In this document: positions 15,896 through 23,480 of the stretch, piece by piece
Position numbering within the stretch: the stretch's first letter is position 1
How the letters are laid out: each line of letters opens with the position of its first letter
NCBI GenBank assembly: GCA_014859305.1
Contig: JACUUM010000018.1
Span: forward strand, 1-40,558
Source: Coriobacteriia bacterium
GTDB lineage: Bacteria > Actinomycetota > Coriobacteriia > Anaerosomatales > Kmv31
Reading direction: 5' to 3'
Length of the DNA: 40,558 nt
Position numbers and translations under genes: made by a program
Notes under the pieces: model-generated
Database searches by the model: none
Told to the model about the DNA's origin: nothing
The model's input: the letters and a program-made list of their open reading frames with translations, nothing else

Positions 15896-16966
15896 TCAGC
15901 CTCCTATCTGGTACATGCGGCGGGCGGTGCCCACCCGCATGCCGTGGGTGGCGGGCTTGGCGGCCAGCGCGGCGCGGATGAGCGCCCGGACGTCCTCGTC
16001 CGAGGCGCCGGAGCGCATCAGGACGCGCACGTCGAGCTCGTCGTCGGAGAACAGACAGGGGCGCAGCCGGCCGTCGGCGGTCAGCCGCAGGCGGTTGCAC
16101 TCGCCGCAGAAGTGGTGCGACAGCGGCGAGATCACGCCGAGGGTGCCCACCGCGCCGTCGAAGCGGTAGTAGCGCGCAGGTCCCCAGCCGCCGGGCGCCG
16201 AGGAGCGCCCGAGCGCGCGAAGCTCCCCGAGGCCGGCCGCGGCGCCCTGCGCGGCGAGCGAGGCGAGGATCTCGGCCGAGGGCACGTGGTCCGCCTCGCT
16301 CCAGGCGCCGGCGCCGGCGGCGATGCCGTGCGCGGCGCCTGCCTCCGACGCCGAGGTCGCCGAGCCGCCGCAGCCGCTCGTCTCGGCGGCGCCGATCGGC
16401 ATGTACTCGATGAAGCGCACGTGCACGGGGCGATCCAGCGTGAGCCGCGCGAAGGCGAGGAGGTCCTGCTCCAGCGAGCGGGCGACCACCACGTTCACCT
16501 TGACGGGGTCGAAGCCGACGTCGAAGGCCGCGTCGATGCCCGCGAGCGCGTCGGCGAGCCTGCCGCCGCGCGTCACGCGCTCGTAGACCTCGGCGTCCAG
16601 CGAGTCCAGCGAGACGTTCACGCGCCTGAGGCCGGCCTCGGCGAGCCCGGCCGCGTAGCGGGGTAGCAGGATCCCGTTGGTGGTCAGCGCGATCGACTCG
16701 ATGCCGGTCGTGGCGAGGAGGCGGCGGACGTGACCGACCACGCCGTGGCGCACGAGCGGCTCGCCGCCGGTGAGGCGGATCTTGGAGATCCCCTCCTCGA
16801 CCGCCACACGCGCGAACCGCTCGACCTCCTCCAGCGTGAGGATCTCCTCGTGCGGCTTCCAGGGGACGCCCTCGTCGGGCATGCAGTACAGGCAGCGCAG
16901 GTTGCAGCGGTCGGTGAGCGAGACCCGCAGGTAGTCGATACGCCGTCCGAACGCGTCGGTCGCCAT
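15896..16966 (-). CDS. moaA: GTP 3',8-cyclase (radical SAM)
   Basis: The 356-residue protein catalyses the first step of molybdopterin synthesis. The SAM [4Fe-4S] motif CNLRCLYC is at residues 22-29, followed by the conserved TGGEPL. The C-terminal substrate cluster is formed by [18 protein letters not shown]. An Ala/Gly/Ser-rich, probably disordered stretch of about 30 residues (about 200-235) is inserted before the C-terminal domain, making it longer than typical (about 330). The start overlaps the mobB stop (ATGA). The usual C-terminal GG is present. Confidence 0.96.
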   Translation of the reverse strand: MATDAFGRRIDYLRVSLTDRCNLRCLYCMPDEGVPWKPHEEILTLEEVERFARVAVEEGISKIRLTGGEPLVRHGVVGHVRRLLATTGIESIALTTNGILLPRYAAGLAEAGLRRVNVSLDSLDAEVYERVTRGGRLADALAGIDAAFDVGFDPVKVNVVVARSLEQDLLAFARLTLDRPVHVRFIEYMPIGAAETSGCGGSATSASEAGAAHGIAAGAGAWSEADHVPSAEILASLAAQGAAAGLGELRALGRSSAPGGWGPARYYRFDGAVGTLGVISPLSHHFCGECNRLRLTADGRLRPCLFSDDELDVRVLMRSGASDEDVRALIRAALAAKPATHGMRVGTARRMYQIGG

Positions 16967-17550
16967 CAGCGCCCTTCCCTGCCGGGGCCGCCGGCGGGCA
17001 GGAAGCGCTCCTCGATCAGGTCCGCGAGCGCCTCGGCCTCCCCGAACCCGAAGACGGGCACGCCCGCCGGGCGCAGTCCGGGGTTGTCGGTCACCAGCGC
17101 GAAGAGCTCCTCGGGCGCGCAGATCAGCTCGTCGGAGCGCCCGTGCCGCGAGACCTCGATGCGCGTGTGGCCGGCGCGGCGGAAACCTTCGGTGACGAGC
17201 AGGTCGACGTCCCCGGCGGCCTCAGCGAGCTCGTCCAGCGTGCGCTCCCGCTCCACGCGCCTGATCAAACCGAACTTGTCCGGCGCGCTGATCATGGTGA
17301 CGTGAGCGCCCGCCCGCGCATGGCGCCAGGAGTCCTTGCCGGGGACGTCGATGTCGAAGTCGTGCACGTGGTGCTTGACCGCCGCGACGCGCCAGCCGCG
17401 CCGCGAGAGCGCGCCGATGAGGCGCTCCATCACCGTCGTCTTGCCCGAGTCGCTCTTGCCCACGACCGAGACGACGGGCAGCGCGACGGCGCAGGCCTCG
17501 TCGCGCTCTCCACCCGCCCGCTCGCCCCGCATGCCCGTCCGCTCGCTCAC
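16966..17550 (-). CDS. mobB: MobB-type molybdopterin-guanine dinucleotide accessory protein
   Basis: The 194-residue P-loop GTPase has a Walker A (GKSDSGKTT), KHHVHDFDIDVPGKDSWRHARAGA and a Walker B region in VDLLVTEGFRR, all characteristic of MobB. It uses a GTG start; an internal ATG six codons later is possible. It lies 19 bases after the small CELGCF protein. MobB helps attach GMP to the cofactor, which fits a bis-MGD enzyme such as formate dehydrogenase as the end user. Confidence 0.9.
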   Translation of the reverse strand: MSERTGMRGERAGGERDEACAVALPVVSVVGKSDSGKTTVMERLIGALSRRGWRVAAVKHHVHDFDIDVPGKDSWRHARAGAHVTMISAPDKFGLIRRVERERTLDELAEAAGDVDLLVTEGFRRAGHTRIEVSRHGRSDELICAPEELFALVTDNPGLRPAGVPVFGFGEAEALADLIEERFLPAGGPGREGR

Positions 17551-17569
17551 GCGCTTCCTTCCGCGGCCG

Positions 17570-17788
17570 CTAGAAGCAGCCCAGCTCGCAGTTCTTCACG
17601 CGCACGCCGGCCTCGTCGGCCGCCGCGCCGGCCACCGCGTAGGGCACCGATCGCTCCTCGGCCAGCCTGCGAAGGACGGGGCAGGTGATCCGCCCGTCGG
17701 TCGCGCGCTCGCGAACCGCCTCGACCAGTCCCGGGCTGACCTGCGCCACGATGCCCGCCGGCCTCTCCTTGGGTGCTCCGCCGCTCAT
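17570..17788 (-). CDS. Small Cys-containing Moco-operon protein of unknown function
   Basis: This 72-residue protein begins MSGGAPKERPAG. The middle looks like a short helix-turn-helix (LVEAVRERATDGRITCPVLRRLAEERSV, broken here by family-like spacing), and the end is VRVKNCELGCF. It has three cysteines: one in ITCP and two in NCELGC. From memory, similar 60-80 residue proteins with a C-terminal CxLGCF occur beside molybdopterin genes in other anaerobes, but I know no assigned function. The ATG overlaps the moeA stop (ATGA), so translation is coupled. A metal- or sulfur-binding helper is a guess. Confidence 0.75.
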   Translation of the reverse strand: MSGGAPKERPAGIVAQVSPGLVEAVRERATDGRITCPVLRRLAEERSVPYAVAGAAADEAGVRVKNCELGCF

Positions 17789-19026
17789 GGGGTCCCTTCC
17801 TCGATGTCCAGTCGCATGCACGTCACCTCGCTGCCCGCGGCGAACGCGCCGGCGCCCTCGGGCAGCACCATGAAGCAGTTGCCGAGGTGCGCCGCGGTCA
17901 GCAGCGCCGAGGACTGGCTGCCCGACAGCGCGACCTCATAGGCGCCGTCCTCGGCCCGCGCGAGGCGTGCGCGAAGGTAGTACCGGCGGTCCTGCTTCTT
18001 CTTCACGTCGTGGGCCAGGCGCGCGGTCACGGCGGGCCGGTCGAGCGCCCCGCGCCCCGCCATCTTCAGCAGCGCGGGCCGCACGAAGACCTCGAAGCCG
18101 ACGTACGTGCTCGTCGGGTTGCCCGGCAGGCCGAAGAAGGGCACGCCGGCGACGGCTCCCATCGTCTGCGGGTTGCCCGGCCGCATGGCGACCTTGCAGA
18201 AGGTGAGCTCGCCGATCTCCTCGAGCACGGGCCTCACGTAGTCGAAGTCGCCCACGCTCACGCCGCCGGAGGTGGCGATGAAGTCGGCCTCCTCGGCGGC
18301 GAGCAGGAACGCGGCGCGGGTCGCCTCGGGCTCGTCGGGCACGATGGGGTAGCGCAGCGGCACGCCGCCGGCGGCGAGCACCTGCGCGGCGATCGAGTAG
18401 CTGTTCGAGTTGCGGATCTTGCCCGGCCCGGGGCTCTCGGCGACCTCGACGAGCTCGCTGCCCGTGGACAGCACCGCCACGCGCGGGCGGCGGCGGACCG
18501 CGACCTCGGCGTGGCCCGTCGCGGCGAGCAGCCCGACGGCGGCCGGTCCGAGGACGTCGCCCGGCGCGACGACGACCTCGCCGGCGCGGACCTCCTCGCC
18601 GCGGCGCCGGACGTGCTCGCCGGCCGCCGGCTCGCGCTCGATCGCCACACGGCCGCCGGCGCCGCCACCGTCGGCGAGCGCGCGGGTGAACTCGACCATG
18701 ACGACCGCGTCGGCGCCCGCGGGCAGGGGTGCGCCGGTCATGATCCGCGCGGCCTGGCGGGCCGCCAGCCGCCCGGCCCACTCCTCGCCCGCCGCGATGT
18801 GCGCGACGACCTCGAGCTCGCACGGCGTATCCGGGGTCGCGCCACGACAGTCCTCGGAACGCAGCGCGTAACCGTCCATGGCCGAGTTGTCGAAGGGCGC
18901 GACGTCGATGTCGGAGACGGCGGGCTCGGCGAGCACGCGCCCGAGCGCGTCCAGGAGCCCCACCCGCTCCGGCTCGAGCACGCTCACCCGCGCGAGCAGC
19001 AGCTCCCGGGCCTCCTCGACCGTCAT
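17785..19026 (-). CDS. moeA: Molybdopterin molybdotransferase
   Basis: The 413-residue protein inserts molybdate or tungstate into adenylated molybdopterin. The N-terminal MTVEEARELLLARV and PFDNSAMDGYAL, the central TGAPLPAGADAVV, STGSELVE and TSGGVSVGDFDYV, and LPGNPTSTYVGFEVFV identify MoeA. A GTG three codons upstream (19035) overlaps the fdhD stop and is an alternative start. With a tungstate transporter upstream, the enzyme may handle tungsten as well as molybdenum; the sequence does not decide this. Confidence 0.95.
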   Translation of the reverse strand: MTVEEARELLLARVSVLEPERVGLLDALGRVLAEPAVSDIDVAPFDNSAMDGYALRSEDCRGATPDTPCELEVVAHIAAGEEWAGRLAARQAARIMTGAPLPAGADAVVMVEFTRALADGGGAGGRVAIEREPAAGEHVRRRGEEVRAGEVVVAPGDVLGPAAVGLLAATGHAEVAVRRRPRVAVLSTGSELVEVAESPGPGKIRNSNSYSIAAQVLAAGGVPLRYPIVPDEPEATRAAFLLAAEEADFIATSGGVSVGDFDYVRPVLEEIGELTFCKVAMRPGNPQTMGAVAGVPFFGLPGNPTSTYVGFEVFVRPALLKMAGRGALDRPAVTARLAHDVKKKQDRRYYLRARLARAEDGAYEVALSGSQSSALLTAAHLGNCFMVLPEGAGAFAAGSEVTCMRLDIEEGTP

Positions 19027-19031
19027 CGGCC

Positions 19032-20441
19032 TCACGTGCCCTCCTCCGACCCGGCGCGCACGCGCTCGGCGTGGGTGTACACGTTCATCTTGCCGCCGCG
19101 CGCGTAGCCCACGAGCGTGATGCCGAGCTCCTCGGCCAGCTCGGCGGCCAGGTCTGTCACCGCGCTGCGCGAGACCACGACGGGCACGCGGGCCTTGGCG
19201 GCCTTCACCGCCATCTCGTAGGAGACACGGCCCGTGGTGAGCAGCACCGCGTCGGCCGTGGGCACGCCGTCCATCCACGCGCGGCCGAGCAGCTTGTCCA
19301 GCGCGTTGTGCCGCCCGACGTCCTCGCGCACGATCGCCAGCGAGCCGTCGCGCCCCAGCCCGCACGCGTGCATGCCGCCGGTGTCGCGGTACGAGGTCGC
19401 GGCGCGCGCCATCTCCCCCATCATCCCGTACAGCTCCGAGGCGTCCACGGTGGTGCCCGAGGAGACGCGCTCCAGCCCGCGTGCGTGCCCGATGGAGGCG
19501 AACGTCAGACCGCCGCCGCACCCTGAGGTCACGTACCGCGTCCTGCGGGCCAGGTCCTCGGGGACCTGCTCGTCGGAGACGACGTACACCATGCCGCGCT
19601 TGTGGTCGACGTCCACGGAGCGGAACGCCGCCCGGTCCGCGAGGATGCCCTCCGCGACCAGGAAGCCCACGGCGAGCTCCTCGAGGTCGTCGGGAGAGGC
19701 CTGGACGGTCGCGATCTCGGCGTCGTTGAGGTGGATCGTCACCGGACGCTCGGCCGGCAGGCCGCGCGGCCGGCGGGTGCCGACCTCGACGACGGCGTGG
19801 ACGGCCTGCGCGGCGACGGCCTCCTCGGCCTCGCGCACGTCGGCGAGGTCCGAGGGCGTGTTGACGTTGACGAGGCTGCGAAGCGCCGGGTCGGCGCCGC
19901 GCAGGGCCTCGGCGGGCACCTCGGCGACCGCGACCTCGGAGAAGACCGACACGAGCCGGCGCCTTCCGGTCGCCAGCGCGCGCTCGGCGGCGGGGAGCAC
20001 GCTCGCGTGGTAGAGCGCGAGCAGGGGTTCGGGGCCCTTGTCGGTGACGGGTACGACGACCTGCACGCCCTCTCGCGCCTCCCACAGCGCGCGCACGATG
20101 CCCGGAGCCACCCAAGGCATGTCGGCGGCGACCGCGAGCACCCACCCGCCGTCGCCGGCGTGCGCCAGCGCGGTGGCCAGACCGCCGAGCGGACCCTGGA
20201 ACGGGATGTCGTCGGCGAGGACCTCGATCCCCGCGGGCAGCTCCACGCCCTCCACGGCCTCGGGACGGTTCGTCACGACGACCACGCGCTCGCACGCCTC
20301 GCCCACGGCGTCGACGACTCGGCGTAGCAGCGGCACGCCGTCCAGCGGCAGGAGCGTCTTGTCGACACCCATGCGCATCGAGCGGCCGCCGGCCAGCACG
20401 GCGGCGGTCAGCGGGAGCCTGTCACCGGTGCTCTCGCTCAT
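19032..20441 (-). CDS. MobA-FdhD fusion: MGD synthase plus formate dehydrogenase sulfurase
   Basis: This 469-residue fusion has an N-terminal MobA domain (about 1-205) with the guanylyltransferase signature LAGGRSMRMGVDK and AVAADMPWV, which attaches GMP to molybdopterin. The C-terminal FdhD domain (about 225-465) has FLVAEGIL, TGGMHACGLG, VREDVGRHNALDKLLG and SRSAVTDLAAELAEE, and sulfurates the cofactor for formate dehydrogenase. The FdhD loop reads TSGCGGGLTF, with one Cys where E. coli FdhD has CXXC. The start was set at MSESTGDRL, behind AGGGA; an extension to 20507 has no RBS and was rejected. It is the first gene of the Moco operon, with the palindrome about 60 bases upstream. Confidence 0.93.
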   Translation of the reverse strand: MSESTGDRLPLTAAVLAGGRSMRMGVDKTLLPLDGVPLLRRVVDAVGEACERVVVVTNRPEAVEGVELPAGIEVLADDIPFQGPLGGLATALAHAGDGGWVLAVAADMPWVAPGIVRALWEAREGVQVVVPVTDKGPEPLLALYHASVLPAAERALATGRRRLVSVFSEVAVAEVPAEALRGADPALRSLVNVNTPSDLADVREAEEAVAAQAVHAVVEVGTRRPRGLPAERPVTIHLNDAEIATVQASPDDLEELAVGFLVAEGILADRAAFRSVDVDHKRGMVYVVSDEQVPEDLARRTRYVTSGCGGGLTFASIGHARGLERVSSGTTVDASELYGMMGEMARAATSYRDTGGMHACGLGRDGSLAIVREDVGRHNALDKLLGRAWMDGVPTADAVLLTTGRVSYEMAVKAAKARVPVVVSRSAVTDLAAELAEELGITLVGYARGGKMNVYTHAERVRAGSEEGT

Positions 20442-20500
20442 CGGTCCCTTTCCCTTGTGGCGCCCGTACGCTGGGGGAGCGCACCGAGGCGGACCACATC

Positions 20501-20514
20501 GTAACAAACGTTAC
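20501..20514. promoter_or_regulatory. Palindromic operator GTAAC-N4-GTTAC, Moco operon
   Basis: The perfect inverted repeat GTAACAAACGTTAC lies in the 85-bp gap between tupC and the mobA-fdhD start, flanked by C and G to give a 16-base palindrome. A weak -35/-10 pair (TTGCTG at 20535-20530, TAACGT at 20513-20508, 16-bp spacer) would place the -10 inside the site. It implies that the Moco operon can be transcribed separately from tupABC. Confidence 0.7.
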
Positions 20515-20526
20515 GAACGTCGGCGT

Positions 20527-21690
20527 TCACAGCAAGGACCGCGCCGGACGGACCCGTACCGCCGTGGCCTTGAAGACCGCGAGCACCGGCGTCCCGGGTG
20601 CGAGCGACAGATCGCGCGCGGACGCGCGCGAGACCGACGCCGCCAGGCGGACCCCCCCGAAGCGCACGCCCACGCGGAAGGTCGTGCCACGCGGCGTGAC
20701 GTCCTCCACCACAGCGTCGAGCCGGTTGCGCGCCGAGGAGACCGGCAGGGTCTCGCCGGCCTCGAAGAGCAGCACGTCCTCGGGGCGCACGCCCAACTCG
20801 ACGCGCTCGCCGGGCCGGAGGTCGCCGACGGCGTACAGCGTGACGCCCCCCGCCTCGACCGCCAGCAACCCCTCGGCGTTCTCCCGCACCTCACCGGCCA
20901 CGGCGGGCTCCAGGCCGAGGAAGGCGGCCGTCCACTCGTCGGAGGGAAGCCCCATGACCTCGTCGGTGGCCGCGTGCGCGACGACGCGCCCCTCGCGCAT
21001 GATCGCCACCCGGTCGGCCACGGTCATGGCTTCGCCCTGGTCGTGCGTGACCCACACCACGCTGGCGCCGGAGGCGCGGAGGATGTCGGAGAACTCGTGG
21101 GTGAGCCGTGCCTTGAGCACCGGGTCGAGCGAGGCCAGCGGCTCGTCGAGCAGCAGCACACGAGGACGCAGGACGAGCGCGCGAGCGAGCGCCACGCGCT
21201 GCGCTTCGCCGCCGGAGAGCCGCAGCGCCGAGCGGTCCTCCCAACCGGCCAGGCCGACGGAAGCCAGCACCTCCGTCACGAGGCGCGACCGCTCCTCGGC
21301 CGGCACCCGCCGCAGCCGCAGGCCGTAACCCACGTTGCGTGCGACGGTGTCCTTGAACAGGTACGGACGCTGGAACACCGCCGCCATCTCCCCGCGCGCC
21401 GCGCGGTCCCGCGCGGCGACCTCGCGCCCGTCGAGCAGCACGCGCCCTCCGTCCGGCTCGAGCAGCAGGCCGAGGATCGCCAGCAGCGTGGACTTGCCCG
21501 AGCCCGAGGGCCCCAGCACCGCGAGCGTGCCGCCGCGCGGCACCTCCACGCGCTCGGCGTCGAGCACGACCGTGCGGGCGTAGGCCTTGCGCAGGCCCTC
21601 GCCCACGAGGACGGCGTCGCCCGTGGCAGGAGCCGCAGCGCCGGCCGCGGAGCTCATCGCGTCACTCGCCCTCATCGCATCGCCGTTCAT
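20527..21690 (-). CDS. tupC: Tungstate ABC transporter ATPase
   Basis: The 387-residue ATPase has Walker A GPSGSGKSTLL, Q-loop FQRPYLF, signature LSGGEAQRVALARAL and Walker B VLLLDEPLASLDP. Beyond the ATPase core it has a C-terminal TOBE/Mop-like domain (about 320-385, SARNRLDAVVEDVTPRG to FKATAVRV), typical of ATPases that sense intracellular oxyanion. Alternative in-frame starts lie at 21675 and 21657. It overlaps no gene but is 5 bases from tupB. Confidence 0.9.
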   Translation of the reverse strand: MNGDAMRASDAMSSAAGAAAPATGDAVLVGEGLRKAYARTVVLDAERVEVPRGGTLAVLGPSGSGKSTLLAILGLLLEPDGGRVLLDGREVAARDRAARGEMAAVFQRPYLFKDTVARNVGYGLRLRRVPAEERSRLVTEVLASVGLAGWEDRSALRLSGGEAQRVALARALVLRPRVLLLDEPLASLDPVLKARLTHEFSDILRASGASVVWVTHDQGEAMTVADRVAIMREGRVVAHAATDEVMGLPSDEWTAAFLGLEPAVAGEVRENAEGLLAVEAGGVTLYAVGDLRPGERVELGVRPEDVLLFEAGETLPVSSARNRLDAVVEDVTPRGTTFRVGVRFGGVRLAASVSRASARDLSLAPGTPVLAVFKATAVRVRPARSLL

Positions 21691-21695
21691 CGGCC

Positions 21696-22412
21696 TCAGC
21701 CCCGCTCGTAGCGCTCGTGGGAGTGCTGGTAGGACGTCAGCACGACGTTCACCAGCAGCGCGAGGCCGATGAGCATCAGCCCCAGAGCGAGCGCGAGGCC
21801 GAAGTTGCCGCGCCGGGCCTCGAGCACGATCGCGGTGGTCATCACGCGCGTCTGCCCCTCGATGTTCCCCCCGACGATCTGCACCGCCCCAACCTCGGAG
21901 ATGATGCCGCCGAAGCCGGCCGCGATCGCCGCGATCACGCCGAGGCGCGCCTCGCGGATCGTCAACAGCGCCTCGGCGACGCGCCCGGCGCCCAGGGAGC
22001 GGGCCTGCAGGCGCAGCTCCCTGGGCACCGCGGCGACGGCGGCGGCGGTGACCCCGACGATGAGCGGGGTCGCGATGACCACCTGAGCGATCACCATCGC
22101 CTCCTGCGAGTACAGCATCTGCAGGAAGCCGAAAGGGCCGCTGCGCGACAGCATCATCAGCACGAACAGGCCGACCACCACGGGAGGCAGCCCCATGCCG
22201 GTGTTGGTGAGCACCATCAGCAGCCGCCGTCCCACGAACCGCGTCCCCCCGAGGAGGAAGCCGATCGGCACGCCCACTACCATGCCGATCAGCGTAGCGG
22301 TCGCCGAGACGCGCAGCGACGTGATGATGATGGTCCACAGATCCACCGCGCCGGCGGCGAGCAGCTCGACCGCCTGGCGGAACGCGATACCGAAGATGCT
22401 GAAATCGAGCAC
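21696..22412 (-). CDS. tupB: Tungstate ABC transporter permease
   Basis: The 238-residue inner-membrane protein has about six hydrophobic segments. It has the permease motif EARLGVIAAIAAGFGGIISEVG, with the TupB-type GGNIEGQTRVMTTAIVLE following. It uses a GTG start behind TAGGAGG, which contains the tupA stop codon. Partners are TupA and TupC. Confidence 0.9.
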   Translation of the reverse strand: MLDFSIFGIAFRQAVELLAAGAVDLWTIIITSLRVSATATLIGMVVGVPIGFLLGGTRFVGRRLLMVLTNTGMGLPPVVVGLFVLMMLSRSGPFGFLQMLYSQEAMVIAQVVIATPLIVGVTAAAVAAVPRELRLQARSLGAGRVAEALLTIREARLGVIAAIAAGFGGIISEVGAVQIVGGNIEGQTRVMTTAIVLEARRGNFGLALALGLMLIGLALLVNVVLTSYQHSHERYERG

Positions 22413-22427
22413 GTGCGCGCCGACCTC

Positions 22428-23294
22428 CTAGGGAGCGTTCGGGACGAAGAGCGGCTCGCCGTAGGTCTCGACGCCGAACTCGCGGATCACGCGCTGACCG
22501 TCCTCGCCGACGAGCCAGTCGGCGAAGGCCCGTGCCCCGGCGGCATTGCTCGCGTCCGTCACCGGGATGACGCCGTACTGGTTGAACAGGTCGTCATCGC
22601 CCTCCAGGAGCAGCTCGAGATCGAGCGCGCCGCGCATCGACAGCCACGTCGCGCGGTCGGCCAGCGTGTAGGCCTGCTTCTCCGCGGCGATCTTGAGCGT
22701 CTCGCCCATGCCCTGGCCGGCCGAGAGGTATGCCTTGCCCTCGGGCTCCACGCCGGCCGCCTCCCACAGCTTGAGCTCCTTCTTGTGGGTGCCGGAGTCG
22801 TCGCCGCGCGACGCGAACACGGCAGCCGAGTCGGCGATGCGCTTCATCGCCCCCGGCGCGTCACCCGTGCCGCCGATGCCGGCCGGGTCGGCCGCCGGAC
22901 CGACGATCACGAAGTCGTTGTACATGACGTCCGTGCGCCGCGTGCCGAAGCCTTCGGCCACGAACGCCTCCTCGTCGGCCTTGGCGTGCACGAGCAGCAC
23001 GTCGGCGTCCTTGTTCTTGCCGATCTCGAGCGCCTGCCCCGTGCCGACCGCGGTGATCTGGAGGTCGTAAGCCGGGTACGCTTCCTCGAAGGCGGGCTCG
23101 AGCACGTCGAACAGACCCGAGTCCTCAGTGGAAGTCGTGGATGCGAGGACCACCGGCGTCCTCGCCTGCGCGCCTGTCCCGCCGTCGCCGCCCCCCTCGG
23201 CGCCCCGGCCGCAGCCGGCCAGCGCGAGCGCGAGCGACAGCGACACGACGAGCGCGGAGGTGATACGGGCGTGCCTCTCCCAGCGGTCCTTCAT
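22428..23294 (-). CDS. tupA: Tungstate-binding lipoprotein
   Basis: The 288-residue solute-binding protein has a lipobox (LALAGC, Cys about 27). The mature protein begins with STTSTEDSGLFDVLEPAFE, the TupA ligand-binding signature, and later has DVLLVHAKADEEAFVAEGFG and VMYNDFVIVGP, typical of TupA rather than ModA. It delivers tungstate (possibly also molybdate) to TupBC. The RBS, AAGGAG, lies inside the 3' strand of the riboswitch described next, so translation is probably cofactor-controlled. Confidence 0.92.
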   Translation of the reverse strand: MKDRWERHARITSALVVSLSLALALAGCGRGAEGGGDGGTGAQARTPVVLASTTSTEDSGLFDVLEPAFEEAYPAYDLQITAVGTGQALEIGKNKDADVLLVHAKADEEAFVAEGFGTRRTDVMYNDFVIVGPAADPAGIGGTGDAPGAMKRIADSAAVFASRGDDSGTHKKELKLWEAAGVEPEGKAYLSAGQGMGETLKIAAEKQAYTLADRATWLSMRGALDLELLLEGDDDLFNQYGVIPVTDASNAAGARAFADWLVGEDGQRVIREFGVETYGEPLFVPNAP

Positions 23295-23299
23295 GTGCT

Positions 23300-23400
23300 C
23301 TCCTTTCCGAGTACGGGAGGCCGAGGGGTTTCCCCCGCGACCCTGTCGGTCCGGCCTCCGTTGCGCGGGACCATTCGCGCGGCAGGAGTGCCGGACTCGG
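23300..23400 (-). ncRNA. Moco/Tuco-type riboswitch upstream of tupA
   Basis: The 3' end on the minus strand (GCCTCCCGTA, then CTCGGAAAGGAG) closely matches the end of the Moco RNA in front of E. coli moaA. P1 is CCGAGTCCGG (23400-23391) with CCGTACTCGG (23316-23307), ten positions with one mismatch. A long hairpin capped by GAAA (23342-23319) matches the 3' stem, preceded by the conserved-type ACAGGG. GGTCC/GGACC forms an internal stem. The RBS (AAAGGAG) is the last element, six bases before the ATG, implying control of translation. Position before a tungstate importer suggests feedback by Moco or its tungsten analogue; which one cannot be told here. Confidence 0.75.
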
Positions 23401-23424
23401 AGAGGCGCTATCGCGCCTGACTGG

Positions 23425-23455
23425 TATCTAGGACCAGGAAGGGGGTCGGCGTCAA
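23425..23455 (-). promoter_or_regulatory. Candidate promoter of tupABC
   Basis: On the minus strand, TTGACG (23455-23450) and TAGATA (23430-23425) are 19 bp apart (18 if CTAGAT is used). A start near 23417 would place a perfect AGGCGC/GCGCCT hairpin (23418-23403) at the very 5' end of the transcript, just before the riboswitch. Confidence 0.5.
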
Positions 23456-23480
23456 GTCGGGACGCCGAGGCGGACGCCCC

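Noticed and set aside
19032-20295. Upstream part of the open frame that contains moeA, read as a protein extension
   Set aside because: It overlaps the MobA-FdhD gene in another frame and is Arg/Gly-rich without motifs; only the part from 19026 down matches MoeA.
21325-21338. GTAACCCACGTTGC, resembling the shared operator
   Set aside because: One mismatch, and it lies within the tupC coding sequence at conserved codons; likely chance.
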